NCBI GenBank assembly: GCA_963969365.1
Contig: OZ017747.1
Span: forward strand, 2,542,001 to 2,606,000
Reading direction: 5' to 3'
From: Asterochloris sp. CNOR1
Taxonomy: Eukaryota > Chlorophyta > Trebouxiophyceae > Trebouxiales > Trebouxiaceae
DNA: 64,000 bases
Shown here piece by piece: positions 1-10,299 of this stretch. The notes beneath the pieces are model-generated. The model had not been told where the DNA came from, did not search any database, and worked only from the letters and a program-made list of their open reading frames with translations. Position 1 is the stretch's first letter. Every line of letters starts with the position of its first letter. The position numbers and the translations under genes are program-made.

Positions 1-99
1 TGAATGGCCTGCATCACGCCAACGCCCTGCGCCGCAATGCAATCTATGCGCTGGTGAAACTTCCATGCTGCTGGTTGGGGCTGAAGCTCTTAGCATCGC

Positions 100-1030
100 A
101 TGTTTCAAGTTCAGCACATGCTGACGCAGGCCGCTCAGGGCACCCCAGGCGACTTTGTGAACCCCCATGGCCCAAGCGACCTGGTCTGCAATAGGGAGTT
201 CTTCACCATGACAGAGGACAGACCGCTGGTCAAGGAGGTGTGGCTTGCTTCACACACATGTGCTCGTTCCCCTGGGGCTGCATGCAGCCTTGCGCTGGGC
301 GCCACAGTTGCGTCTCTCCCTCCACCTGCCTCACCCTCTGCAAGGCCTCCACTTGCTCGTCTGTCAGCCACATGTTTGCATAATGCCGGGGCTCCTCATG
401 GCCAACCACCTGCTGACTTTCCATGGTGACCGTCCTCTGCTTCTCTGGGCAAGGGGTCCCTCAGCTGCCTGCACTGCAACTTCCAACACCTTCCCTCAAA
501 AGCTGCTAGGCTTCCTATCCACCCTCCTGCGAGTTATGCTGTACACACCCCTCGCTGCGTGGCAAACCTCACCTGTCAGCAAAGCATATGGTGTCATGCA
601 TTGTTTGACATTGCATAGCACCTCTTGCAGTCTGCACTTCTCAGCTGCCGACACTGTGCAAACTGCTGTCCACAGGTCAAGGACTATGTGCGGGAGCACC
701 ACTTCTTCGAGAAGGCCTTTGTCAAGGAGACCCGCTTCACTGGCAAGGAGCAGCAGGCCGGCACCGGGGAGTCTGAGCAGCTCAGCTGCGAGGAGCGCGT
801 TGTGGAGGCAACCCCAGCTGCACCTCCCTGCCAGGTGAGCAGCTGGTGTTGCGCCTCCCTTGAGCTTCCCCCGCTGTGCAACAATGTCTGTTTGATTGCA
901 TGCTGGTGCTGGATCACTGCTGAGGTCCTATCCCTGGCAACAAAGTCTTGTCACCAACCTGCTGCAGGCTGTCACCAACACAAACAATCTCCCTGTGCAC
1001 ATGCAGGGCTGTGGGGACTGCGCATGCTGA
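100..1030 (+). CDS. Small uncharacterised protein, 3 exons (5' end uncertain)
   Basis: The model joins 100-237, 676-834 and 968-1030 with GT-AG introns, all in phase 0, giving about 120 residues. The first exon contains GDFVNPHGPSDLV and ends DRPLVKE. The second continues VKDYVREHHFFEKAFVKETR and a Glu-rich stretch with EERVVEATP. The last ends in a Cys-rich tail, MQGCGDCAC. The charged repeat-like segment with paired 'EKAFVKETRFTG' phrases is soluble and hydrophilic, and I see no signal peptide or membrane segment. I do not recognise the family. A stress-related hydrophilic protein is a guess only. The ATG at 100 is the first usable start, but an upstream exon outside the window is possible because an acceptor-like CGCAG lies just downstream of it. 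Confidence 0.5.
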
Positions 1031-1860
1031 ACTGAAATAACAACAACCCAGACCCTACATCAGCAGCAAGTATTGCCTTGACGCGGAAGCCAAGGCATCA
1101 CTGCACCAGTCCAGCAGTTGGCAGCCTGACCTTGCAGTGGCATGCTGAGAAGATGCATGCAAGTGATTGCTCTGAAGTTTGCACATGGAGACGTTTGCCA
1201 ATCTGCAGTGAACCCTTTCCTGTGATAAATGTTTGACACTTTTGAACTCGCTATCAGACAGCATGGCAACCAATTCACAGCGTGACATTCCAGGTGAGTT
1301 TTGGGCCTCTCTTGATGCCAGCCACTGAAGCGCATGCAAAGAGGACAGCGGAGTCACCAGGTTAAGTAGGAGGTGTGCTGCCTAACAGGGTCACGATGCT
1401 GGGGGCAACAGTTTTCAATTCAAGTGACAAACAAAGTGATATGTAGTGAGCGGCAGTGCAGGGAGATTGCCAAAACAGACAGTCAGCCCTGAAAGTGCCC
1501 CGACTAACAGTTTTGCAGTGCTTGTATTTGGGCTTGGCCAGTCCAACCAACACACGACAGGCACAGCAGGGACACACCACAAGAAAACGGTGCCACGCTG
1601 ACAGCTGTCAAAATGTGCTGAACTGCCCAAACTTCACAGTCCCTGACGCCTTTGGACTGACAACAGACTCTAGACTTCCTGCTGTTTTGCAGCGCATGCC
1701 GTCGAGACTTTTGTGCTGACTTGTATCTGCCCTGGACAGTGCTCAATACTGCTGCTGACCTCAAGAGAGTGGCTCAAGGTGTGGGCAGGGAGCGTGCATG
1801 CTCCTGCTGGCAGCCAGGACTGGCTGCTGGCATGGTGGTGACACCCCAAGTGCTGCTGTT

Positions 1861-1889
1861 TGCTGTGTGTGTGTGTTGTGTGCTGTGTG
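1861..1889. repeat. TG-rich microsatellite
   Basis: An imperfect run of TG dinucleotides interrupted by TTG and CTG. It lies outside any gene model. Confidence 0.8.
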
Positions 1890-1950
1890 AGGAGCATGGC
1901 CCTGCAACAGTTGACGCTTGAGGCTGGGGTTCTGCGAGAGGATGATGACT

Positions 1951-1974
1951 GAACCTGGGTCTGAACCTGGGTCT
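1951..1974. repeat. Perfect 12-bp tandem duplication
   Basis: The 12-mer GAACCTGGGTCT occurs twice back to back with no mismatch. No function is apparent. Confidence 0.9.
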
Positions 1975-2652
1975 GTACAAGGCCATGATGTCGAGGCGCC
2001 TCAAAAAATTTGGTTGAACTCTCGGGGTTTCCCAACTGCGGTGCAAGGAGGGTAAGTCTGTAGCCCCTTAGCCCTAATGGTTCTGTGTCAGCAGGGTAAA
2101 GGTTTGGGCTCCGTGTGGGCTCCAAGTGTCGGCTGAGGGCCTGAGTGTCAGTGGTGGGGCAGAGGGCGACAGTCCCCGCCCTGGCCCCCAAATGCTGCTG
2201 AGGAGCGTTCATTATGCTGTAGAGCTGGGGCTGCGGCTCTGAGGTGGCACAGGAGTGCCCTGGTCAGCCGGTTCAGTGCCTGGGGAGGTGACCTCTGCAG
2301 GCAGGGTCGGGGGCTGGTGTTGGCAGCAACCGACTGGGATGAAGGTTCGCTGTACAAGGTTCAAACATACGTGCCCTGGTGGAGTGCATCAGGGCCTTGA
2401 CATCGGCCTCTGCAGCAGCTGTTTTGCAACAAATGGCTCCTGAGGTGCCCCTGCTCTGCCCACCAGAACAGATCGATCTGATGGTGCAGTCCGCTCAGGC
2501 CGAAGCCCTGAGACTGGACCTGGCAGAAGTGGGAGCCTGTCAACGACACTAGCCAGGGTAAGCTGGAGTGGGCAAACTTGGGCAGAGCACCCGTAGGAGA
2601 ACGCGTCAAGGGGTCAGCCATAACAGGCAGCACTGGGCAGCAGCTCAGACAG

Positions 2653-5600
2653 TCAGCATGGCCAGAAGAGGCCGCCACCAGCTGAGCACTGGAAGACGGG
2701 GTCGGGCAGCCACTGCAAACCGAAACAGCAAGACAACCAGGTGGGCTGCACAAAGAGAGGCCCCGCAAAATACATGTTGTTGGACCCACCTGGCGCTCTT
2801 TCCATGCCCTGCTGAAGGCTGCCGCCACCGTCTGAGCTGGGCAATGACGTTCTACTGGGAGCCTGCTGGGCTGCCGCCAGAGAAGGCGACTCCTGTGCCC
2901 GGCCAGGGGCAGCGTCAAAACTGCTCGGCCCGCTGGACGGGTGCTGAGCAAGCGACCTGCGCACCAGGGGCGGCTCCTGCTCTGCTGGCCTGCCCGCGGG
3001 GGCCCTCCTGCTGGGAGGCAAGCCCACTGTTGGGGGCAGGGCAAGGGGCCCGTGCCCCTGCCCCGCGCTGAAGGGGTTGGCAGCAGCAGACAGCGCAGAG
3101 GGGCCAGGGGCCCCTGAGCTGTTGCTGCCCTCTGGAGCACTGTGTCCCTGGCCTGGTTGCTGCTGCAAGGCGCCCAGCTGGTGCTGCGTGCCCTCGGAGG
3201 CGGGTGCAGGTGGGGAGCCCCCGCGTGTGTCCAGGTTCACCCGCCCCAGGTCCTGCCACAGCCGGGTCATGCTGGGGGCGGTGCCAGGCTGGTCGCCTGG
3301 TTGGGAGGGACCAGGGGCCTGGCCACGCCCAGCCTCCAGCTGCTGCCCGCCCGCAGGCGCAGGGAAGTGGCCCAGGGACGGCCGCGGGTTCAGCGCCAGC
3401 AGCTGGTGCAGCTGGTGCTGCTGCAGGGCGGTGCTAGGCCCTAGACTCTGTGGCAAAAAGCGGGGCAGCCCCATCAGCTGCTGCTGCTGAGGCCCCACGC
3501 CGTAGCCCTGCTGAGGCCCAGGCATGCAGTGTGCTGCTGGGGCGGCCTCCCCAGATGGGCCTGCCATACCCTGCAGGAATGCATCTGGGTCTGAGTGGAC
3601 TGCTTTGCACTTGGTGGGGCTGACATACAGCATCAGGCTGCGGGTAGCAGCAGGCAGAGCTCTCTGGCACCCACACAGAGGTGCTGCCTACTTGAGCATC
3701 TGGGTCCATCCTGGAGATGATTGTTGTACACTGGCCGGTGTACCGCAGGCAGCCAGTTCACATGCTGTTTGTTTCCTTGAAGATGGACTTGACACTTGGG
3801 CATCCATTGCTGACCTGCACAGCCTGCGCCTGTGTGACGGGCGCCATGCCTGTCTGCTGCCGAGCCCAGGCCAGCCTGCACTCGTTGGCCAGGCCATTGA
3901 CATGGTTGAACATGGTCTCCACGCCTGTCCAGTCCAGCACGGCCACTGAGCTCATCTTTTTGTTGCATCCAAACACCTGCTAAGAGAGACAGGAAGAGCA
4001 GAATGGTTGGTGACATCGCCAATGCTGCTTCCCAGGATGCAAAGGGTTCTGTGCAGGGCCTTACAGTCTGCTGGCCACTTTGGCAAGCTGACAGCCACAC
4101 GCATGACATGACCATCGAAGGCAGAGGGGGTTGGATGATGTGGCTGGCATCAGCAGAGCCCCACCAAGGCGTGGGCAGTCATGATGTAACAAACAGCCTG
4201 TTATGTAACTGGACTGGAAGGGGTGCAATGAGTCATGAGACATGTCATTGATGACACCATGAAGCCTTCTGTCGGCTCACCTGTCCGATCCGCCGCCTGC
4301 TAAGTGCAAAAACGGTGGGCACTTGCCCATCGCGTGCATGTGTCAGAATGCTGCTGAGCAGCCCCTGCAGATCTGTGTCCGTGGTGGCGCTGCCCTGCTC
4401 TATATCGGGGGCCAGCAGCACCAGAAGCGCAGCGCCCGACTGCACAGCACGGTCAACCTCCCTGCAGCAGCACAGTCACTTATCAAATGCCTGCAAGCAT
4501 ACAGAGCTGGGGCTGGGCCATGGGCTACAGAGCTCTTGAGAACTGTTTGAAGGCAGCCATGAGCAGCAGCCATGCGAATCCACCATTAGCCTACTTGCAG
4601 CCACGTCTGCATGCTGGGTGCTGGCCTGTGCTGAGCTTGAGCTGACGCATGGGCACCCACTTGTACTGGTGCGGTCAAGAGCCAGTGCTGAGTGCCCAGT
4701 CAAGCTGCAGAAGTGTGGGAGCTGAAGCAGGCAGCCACACACTTTCAATAGTAACAACATGATGCATCCAGGGATTTACGTGGCAGATGAGCTGCTCCCT
4801 GAGGGGAGGCCTGAGAGATGGCCGCATGTGAGCTGCGGCTTCGATCTACAAGGGACAGATGGAAGGGCCATACTGTCCGTGCTGCTGTAGTGCCCACCTG
4901 AGGCCTGAGACAACACGCTTCCTGACCACCATGCCCAGACCAAAGTTTGCAGCCTTGGCGTCCTGCTGCAGGGACCGCAGCTGCAGGAGCAGCTGTACCA
5001 CAGCATGGTCCAGCTCCTCACTCAGAACCTGAGATGCACAAACAGTTCAGTAAAAAGAGCATCATTCAGTGGACCTTAGATGTCACCAGGGCCTTGCCCA
5101 GATGAGGACACCAACTGGCAGGTGAAGCCTGACCCCAAGCCCATGAGAAGCTCTGGTCACAAGTGGGCATGATACAATGCAGCTCACATGATTCACACAT
5201 GTGAGACTGATACCTGGCAGCAGTCCCATGGTTACAGCTGTGCTTCAGGCAATTCATGCCATCAGAAGGGTATTGCTCACAGCTTTCTGAGGAGATGTCC
5301 TCAGATGCAGGGCAGGTGGGTTGCGTTTGTGCCAGCATGGATCCCCCCTTCACAACCAGCTCAGCAAGCGCACCTGCTGACAGTAATCTGGCGGGTTCAG
5401 GATGACCTGGCCAGAGGGGTCTGTGATGCTGCTGAGGCTGCTGCTGCTGGCGTGGCTGCCCAGCGCTGTCATCCCCTCAGCTTGGCGAGCAGCAGCCGCA
5501 GCAGCCGCCCGCCCACTTGCGGCAACCATGGCAGCCTTCCGCAGGTGGCGCTTGCTGCTGCAGTGCTGCTGGAAGTTGGCAATGCCTGAGCAAATCACAC

Positions 5601-6492
5601 GGCACACCTGCATGCACAGGGGCAGCCGCTGAGTGAGGGCTCGCAGCCAGCGTCGCAGCCTTCAGACGCGTTCGGTGCCACAGTGCTGCTGAGACATGCC
5701 AATGCCAAGCAGATCATGCAGCAGACATGTATGCGCACAGGGGTAGCCAAGGCTTAAGGACTGGAGTGCCCTTGTGGCCTGGAGTCTACCAATGTGCCTG
5801 CATACAATATGCCGCATTACCCCCACAGGAGATACTGATCTAGCAGCAAGCCGCAATCCTCGTTCGGCGGCAGCACCAGGACCCCCGGTGAGGCCCCAGG
5901 GGGGGGAGGCTCGGATAAACACGCTCAGATGATGGGTGGGGATGATCTGGCCCCCTTGGATGCAGTGTGGGGCGCCTCTCACCTTGCACTCGTAATCATC
6001 TGGGCCCGGCTGAGCAATGCCTGCGCGACGCAGTTCCTGCCAGGAGGGCAGCCCAGGGTCTGGCAGGTAGGGGGGCCTGGCGCCCCAGGGGTGGGAGGCG
6101 AAGCCACTCGAGGCCTGCAGCCCAGGCATGAGGGAGGCTGCGGGGTGTCCCGCCATCAGCCCGTGCAGCGCGTGCTGGTGTTGCAGCATTTGCAGCTGGC
6201 TGGCTGCCAGCAGGGCCATCTGCTGCTGGGCCTGGAAGAACTGCTGGGGATCCTGCGCCTGCTGGAGCCCTGGCCAGGCCATGCCCCCTGGCCCTGCCTG
6301 CCAGCCAGCCTGCTGCTGGAACTGTTGCTGCTGAAGCAGCTGAAGGTATTGCTGCTGGGCAGCTCGCGGGTCTGCAAGGGGCAGGGTCTGCCCCAGCGCC
6401 TGTGGCCCACTGCTGAGTGGAGTCTGGCTGGTCATGGGGCCCCTCCCAGGCTGCCCCGACAGGCCACCAGCAGGTGACTGCTGCTCCTCCAT
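2653..6492 (-). CDS. SECISBP2: SECIS-binding protein 2-like protein (U1-type zinc finger + L7Ae RNA-binding domain)
   Basis: The six-exon model (6492-5983, 5607-5374, 5028-4898, 4461-4281, 3976-3815, 3570-2653) keeps frame throughout and gives about 711 residues. Residues 1-165 are Gln/Pro/Gly-rich. Residues 169-191 form a C-x2-C-x12-H-x5-H matrin/U1-type zinc finger that spans the first splice junction. From about 245 to 390 comes an L7Ae fold with the SBP2 hallmarks: YCQQVLSEELDHAVVQLL, RKRVVSGLREVDRAVQSG, LLVLLAPDIE, VPTVFALSRRRIGQ and MSSVAVLDWTG. These match animal SBP2 around its SECIS-contacting core. In the known family this domain binds the SECIS element in selenoprotein mRNAs and recruits EFSec to decode UGA as selenocysteine. 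The 305-residue C-terminal tail is Gln/Pro/Ser-rich and low in complexity, so its end is the least certain part. The start ATG at 6492 follows GAGGCC. Another L7Ae-family RNA-binding role cannot be excluded. Confidence 0.78.
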
Positions 6493-7100
6493 GGCCTCAG
6501 TCTCTGATGAGGCAGTGACAGGCGCAGCATTCAGACACCTTCATCCAGCAGGTACCCTCCTGCTGGCCCTTTGGCACCTGCATGTCACCCAATAGTGTGC
6601 CAATTGATAGGAACTGCGGATCAGAAAGAACCTTGGCGGGCCGTGCACTGCAGCAGAGCCACAGGACGGCAACAGACAACGTCATGCAGTGACTTCGGTG
6701 AAACACGCTTCATTGGACTTGGCGCACTAGTTGCAAGCTTCTGTGGCCTCCAAGCGGCAGTCGCAATGCCGGCACAGCTTCTTGATCAGCTCCCCACAGC
6801 ACCGGCCCATTAAACACTCACCTGCTGCTAGGGAGAACGTCTGCAAGTTGAGTCAACAACACCTGATAATTATATGTATTTATGTTAGGTTATATAACTC
6901 ATGACTCTGCTACGCAGGCTAACAGCTGAAAGCTGATACAGTGAGGGAAAGTGAAACGGCCTGCACCAAACATTTATGAGGATGATACTCAGGCAGATGT
7001 AACATCATCAACTGGTTGTCAGTGCTTTTCAGAGGCAGCGCTGCAGCTTGTCGGCAGTTGACCTTGGGCTCCACCTTTGTTGGACAGCCTGCTCAAGCTT
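6493..7100. other. Intergenic region upstream of the SBP2-like gene
   Basis: This 608-bp gap separates the NDUFAF6 stop from the SBP2-like start, with both genes on the minus strand. It should contain the NDUFAF6 3' UTR and the SBP2-like promoter. An AT-rich patch around 6860-6905 stands out against the GC-rich surroundings. I could not support any coding exon or a specific promoter element. Confidence 0.4.
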
Positions 7101-10068
7101 TTAATACTGGCCCAGGGTGTGCTTCCACTTGACCTGCAGCTGGTGTGAGAACTTCGTGTAGCCACCTGAGTGCAGCGAGGCGGAGTACACATTGAAATCC
7201 TGCTTTTGCAGCGCGTCCAGGTACAGGCTGCAGGCCACTGAGGACAGCATCAGGCTCCTGGCGTCGCGAGGGATTGCAGCGCTCATTGCTCTTGCCTCAT
7301 CCAGGTGCCCCTGCAGGTGGCAAGAACAGTATACTAGCTGGTCGTGAGGCATGCAGCGGCATCATTCACTGCAGCCAGCACTGCCTGCCTGCTTGCAGAT
7401 CTGGCCAGGCACAGCTGAAAGTTGCGCCTGTAGCGCCTCCTTCAAGTCTGGGCTCACCTTGGCTACTGAAGCAACATCAAACACCACATTGCTGAGCGCT
7501 GCAGAGGCAACGCCAGCGTACAAATCCTCATCTTGCAGGTTGTACTGCTGTTTGAGAGCTGCTGGCAGGTAGCAGCGGCGCCTGCAGCCAGTTCAGCGCA
7601 GACTCAGTGCGCAGCTTGTGTGGGCAGGGTGAAGCCAGACTGCTGTGGCTGCTTGGCAGCATCGGGGGAGTGCAGGTGCTCAGAAGTGGAGGTCACCTTT
7701 GCGCAAGGTGGGCTGTGCCTCTCAGCAGCGTGGAGAGGCCAACTGCCTTGCCTAGGTGCGAGGCTGCGTGGTCTGCCTCAGCGCTGTTGACCTGTGCTGC
7801 CTCCAGCTGCAGCCATGGGGAACAGCATGACGTGGGCTGTAGTCTAGGGATGACATGGCCACAACATGTGCAGGCATGCATCTGGCTGCTGCCAAATGCA
7901 GGTTGCTGCCATTTGAAGCCAAACTTTGTTTCACATTGCAGCTTGCACCCTGCTGACACTCTGAGCCAGCATACACCTTTCAGTAGGAAGGCGCGCTATG
8001 CTGGCAAGTGCTGGTGGGACTGCAGGCAATGAATTGAACAACAGCAAGTGGGTCTGCCCTGCTGGCAGGCCTGCAGGGTAGGCAGCACACCTGCAGGTAG
8101 AGCAGCTGAGAGACTGTACCCTCAGCATATTCCTCCAGTTCCCTGACTGTCTGGATGTCCTGCTGCCGCATCATGTCGTCAGCTCGTGTCGAAATGATGC
8201 GCAGGAGACGGTACCGTGTGAGGGGGTGCAGGCTGTTGACCTGCATTAGGCCAACACCAAGTGCTCAAGCGGCCAATTCTGGTGTGGCGGTCAGCCAGGG
8301 GCCACTGTGCCTGCAGCAAATGCAGGCAGCAGATGCAGGCAGTGGTCATCGTATGTGGGACCTGCCGCAGCTATGAACCACAACTTCAAAGGCAACACAG
8401 GATCAACTTTAAAGTGCGACCGATCATTTGCGGTAAGTAGTGTTGGACAGCACTAGCATGGCAGCAACCCAGATGGCCACTTAACGCATATCAATGCAGG
8501 CGGCAAGTGCACAGCAGAATCCTGCCACAAGCTGCCACTGCTGCCCCTAGACAGCAAAACAAGTGGCACCGCATGGCAGACAGCAGCAGCAAGACGCAGA
8601 GCATGACAGACAGCGGCAGCAAGACAGGGCAGCTACGGGATGCCCAGACAAGTCATTCTCCTGAGACCCACTCAGCTGAGGTGAAGCTCAACATGGCAAT
8701 TTGCCTGCCACCAACAGCTTGCCTCTTGCTTGGGGCCTGCAGAGCATGCTGCTGTGCAGGGCCCAATCGAGCGTAAATATCACCTCCCCACTATTGGCCT
8801 GTGCTGGAGATTGGCCAGCAACTGACATGGGCAAGCCTGGCTGGGGAGTGCTTCTTTGGGTGCTGCCCTGGCCTGCCACCAGCCTGCTGTTAGACGGATC
8901 CCATCTGTGCTCTGAGATTTGGGAAGCTGCTACCCCAGATCTGCCTGGCAGAATGCGTGCACCGTGGAAGCTGCGAGCGCCCTTGACCACTCTACTATCA
9001 GACACCTACAGTGTTGCTTTGAGGGTCGGCAAGCTGCTATCCTGGGCCTGCCAGGCTGAAGGGGTGCTCTACTGGGTCTTGCACCAGCCACCAGAGTCTT
9101 GACCTGTCATGCAAAGGATCAGTCACACAGCAAGCTCATCAGCTGGGCACACCTGGCTCAGGGCGGACACCACTGGATGCTGCACCGGCCTGCGCTCGCC
9201 ATACATGCTATTGACAGCATCACGCCACCACTGCATGCGGACGGGGATGAGATTGCTCTCACGCACATGCTCGCCCACCAGCCCCGTCTCGATGTTGAAA
9301 GCGCGCAGCGCAAAGACGGCTGCCCGCAGCTCCTGCAGCAGTAGGACTGGAGTGTGTGGCAAGGCATTCTGGTCTTGCAGCGGGCAGCATGACCCACAGG
9401 TTGTGACAAACTGCCACACAGAGCCAATTGTGGGCTTTATGCAGCTCCTGCAGCAATGGGAATTGCTTGCACCACATCATCAACAACAGCAGCTGGCAGT
9501 GGAGCTGAAAGCCATGCGCTGCAGGAAGTAAGGTGCAGCTGTGCATGGGCTGCTTGGCCCACCGTACATGGCAGCGAGTGTGCCATGCAGCGTCAAAGAC
9601 AGCAGCTCCTGCAGCATGGCAATTGCCAGGCACCAGGCCGTCTATGTGTGGCAGCTGCCAGCAGGGGGCAGGGCCAGGCACTATGAAATTGATCAGTAGC
9701 CCTTTGCAGCTGCACCTTGGCTGCATTGAGCAGTGCATTGAGGCAGAATGCCTTGTATGGTATTGCCAGAGATTTTCCTGCTTACCTTGGGCAGCTGCAG
9801 CAGCCATACATAATTGTCGTAATCAAAGGCCCTGCAGAGCAGTCCATGTTGCAGGCTGATATGCAGTGTCTAGCACTTCGCCCCAGGAGGCACTGCACAA
9901 GCTGCTGATGTCGGTCCTGCCTCACTTGACTTGGTCCACACAATAGGAGAATGCAAACTTGAGATTGTGGTCTGCTGTGTTGGCCAAGCCGCGATGAAGG
10001 CAGAGGCTGGGCAGCTGGGGCAGATTCAGACGTTTTCCAGCTCTTGGAAGTGGTAGCAAGTGCAGCAT
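7101..10068 (-). CDS. NDUFAF6: NADH dehydrogenase (complex I) assembly factor 6, squalene/phytoene-synthase fold
   Basis: Seven exons (10068-9926, 9831-9786, 9332-9153, 8240-8091, 7791-7697, 7581-7458, 7310-7101) join in frame to about 315 residues, close to the human protein. Recognisable blocks in order are AFDYDNYVWLLQLPK, AAVFALRAFNIETGLVGE, RMQWWRDAVNSMYG, VRELEEYAEGTVSQLLYLQ, ADHAASHLGKAVGLSTLLRG, RRCYLPAAL, DVASVAK and the C-terminal DFNVYSASL. NDUFAF6 proteins have a phytoene-synthase-like fold but act in mitochondria in early assembly of the complex I Q/P module. The aspartate clusters of true prenyl-transferring enzymes are absent. The N-terminus from the ATG at 10068 is Arg/Leu-rich and lacks acidic residues, as expected for a mitochondrial presequence. 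The 912-bp intron 8241-9152 contains degenerate copies of the preceding exon's 3' edge. Confidence 0.88.
8820..9100. repeat. Degenerate intronic copies of an NDUFAF6 exon edge
   Basis: The plus-strand sequence at 9126-9200 (3' end of exon 3 plus its donor) recurs in weakened form at about 9026-9099 and 8826-8890, with a shorter trace at 8930-8995. Shared landmarks are GGCAAGCT, CTGGG..C.CC.GGCT, and GGGTCTTGCACC versus GGATGCTGCACC. All copies lie within the intron that follows the exon in the direction of transcription. Confidence 0.55.
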
Positions 10069-10299
10069 GCGGGCATCGGGTGCCCAGGCAACTTGTTGAA
10101 GTTTGACCACAGTCAGCGCACGACTTGCCACTGGCAATGCGGTACGAGGGACACTGTTGACCTGTCTTTCCACAACCAGATAGAAGCTTCGAAGCCTCGC
10201 CCTTCGCAGCCTTATTGGGGGGAGTGCACCTCCAGCCACATTCAGGCCAGCCACAGCGGCAGATCAACTCACTGCTGGCCCTAGGGACCTCGGGTAGCA
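10069..10299. promoter_or_regulatory. Shared divergent promoter region of NDUFAF6 and RCC2
   Basis: Only 231 bp separate the two start codons, which face away from each other, so both 5' UTRs and promoters must fit here. The NDUFAF6 frame stays open through most of it but lacks an upstream ATG. I see no TATA-like element. The assignment rests on position alone. Confidence 0.45.

Larger units (their letters stand above)
1031..2652. other. Intergenic stretch between convergent genes, nothing recognised
   Basis: About 1.6 kb lies between the stop of the small gene and the stop of the SBP2-like gene on the other strand. Several open frames exist on both strands, but none has protein-like composition, splice-consistent extensions or a familiar motif. 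It probably holds two 3' UTRs and spacer DNA. It carries the two short repeats listed separately. Confidence 0.5.

Noticed and set aside
968-1035. Selenoprotein reading through the TGA at 1028 of the first gene
   Set aside because: The Cys-rich tail before the stop was tempting given the SBP2 gene nearby, but coding does not clearly continue and no SECIS-like hairpin was apparent by eye.
1670-2212. Minus-strand 180-codon frame as a gene
   Set aside because: It crosses a TG microsatellite and a 12-bp repeat, has no recognisable motif and offers no splice-consistent extension.
2361-3140. Alternative minus-strand 259-codon frame overlapping the SBP2-like tail
   Set aside because: It is out of phase with the exon that follows the L7Ae domain. 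The chosen frame joins exon 5 in phase 0 and continues the Gln/Pro-rich composition.
10069-10254. NDUFAF6 extended upstream to 10254
   Set aside because: The frame is open but begins with GTG, not ATG. The ATG at 10068 starts a good mitochondrial presequence.
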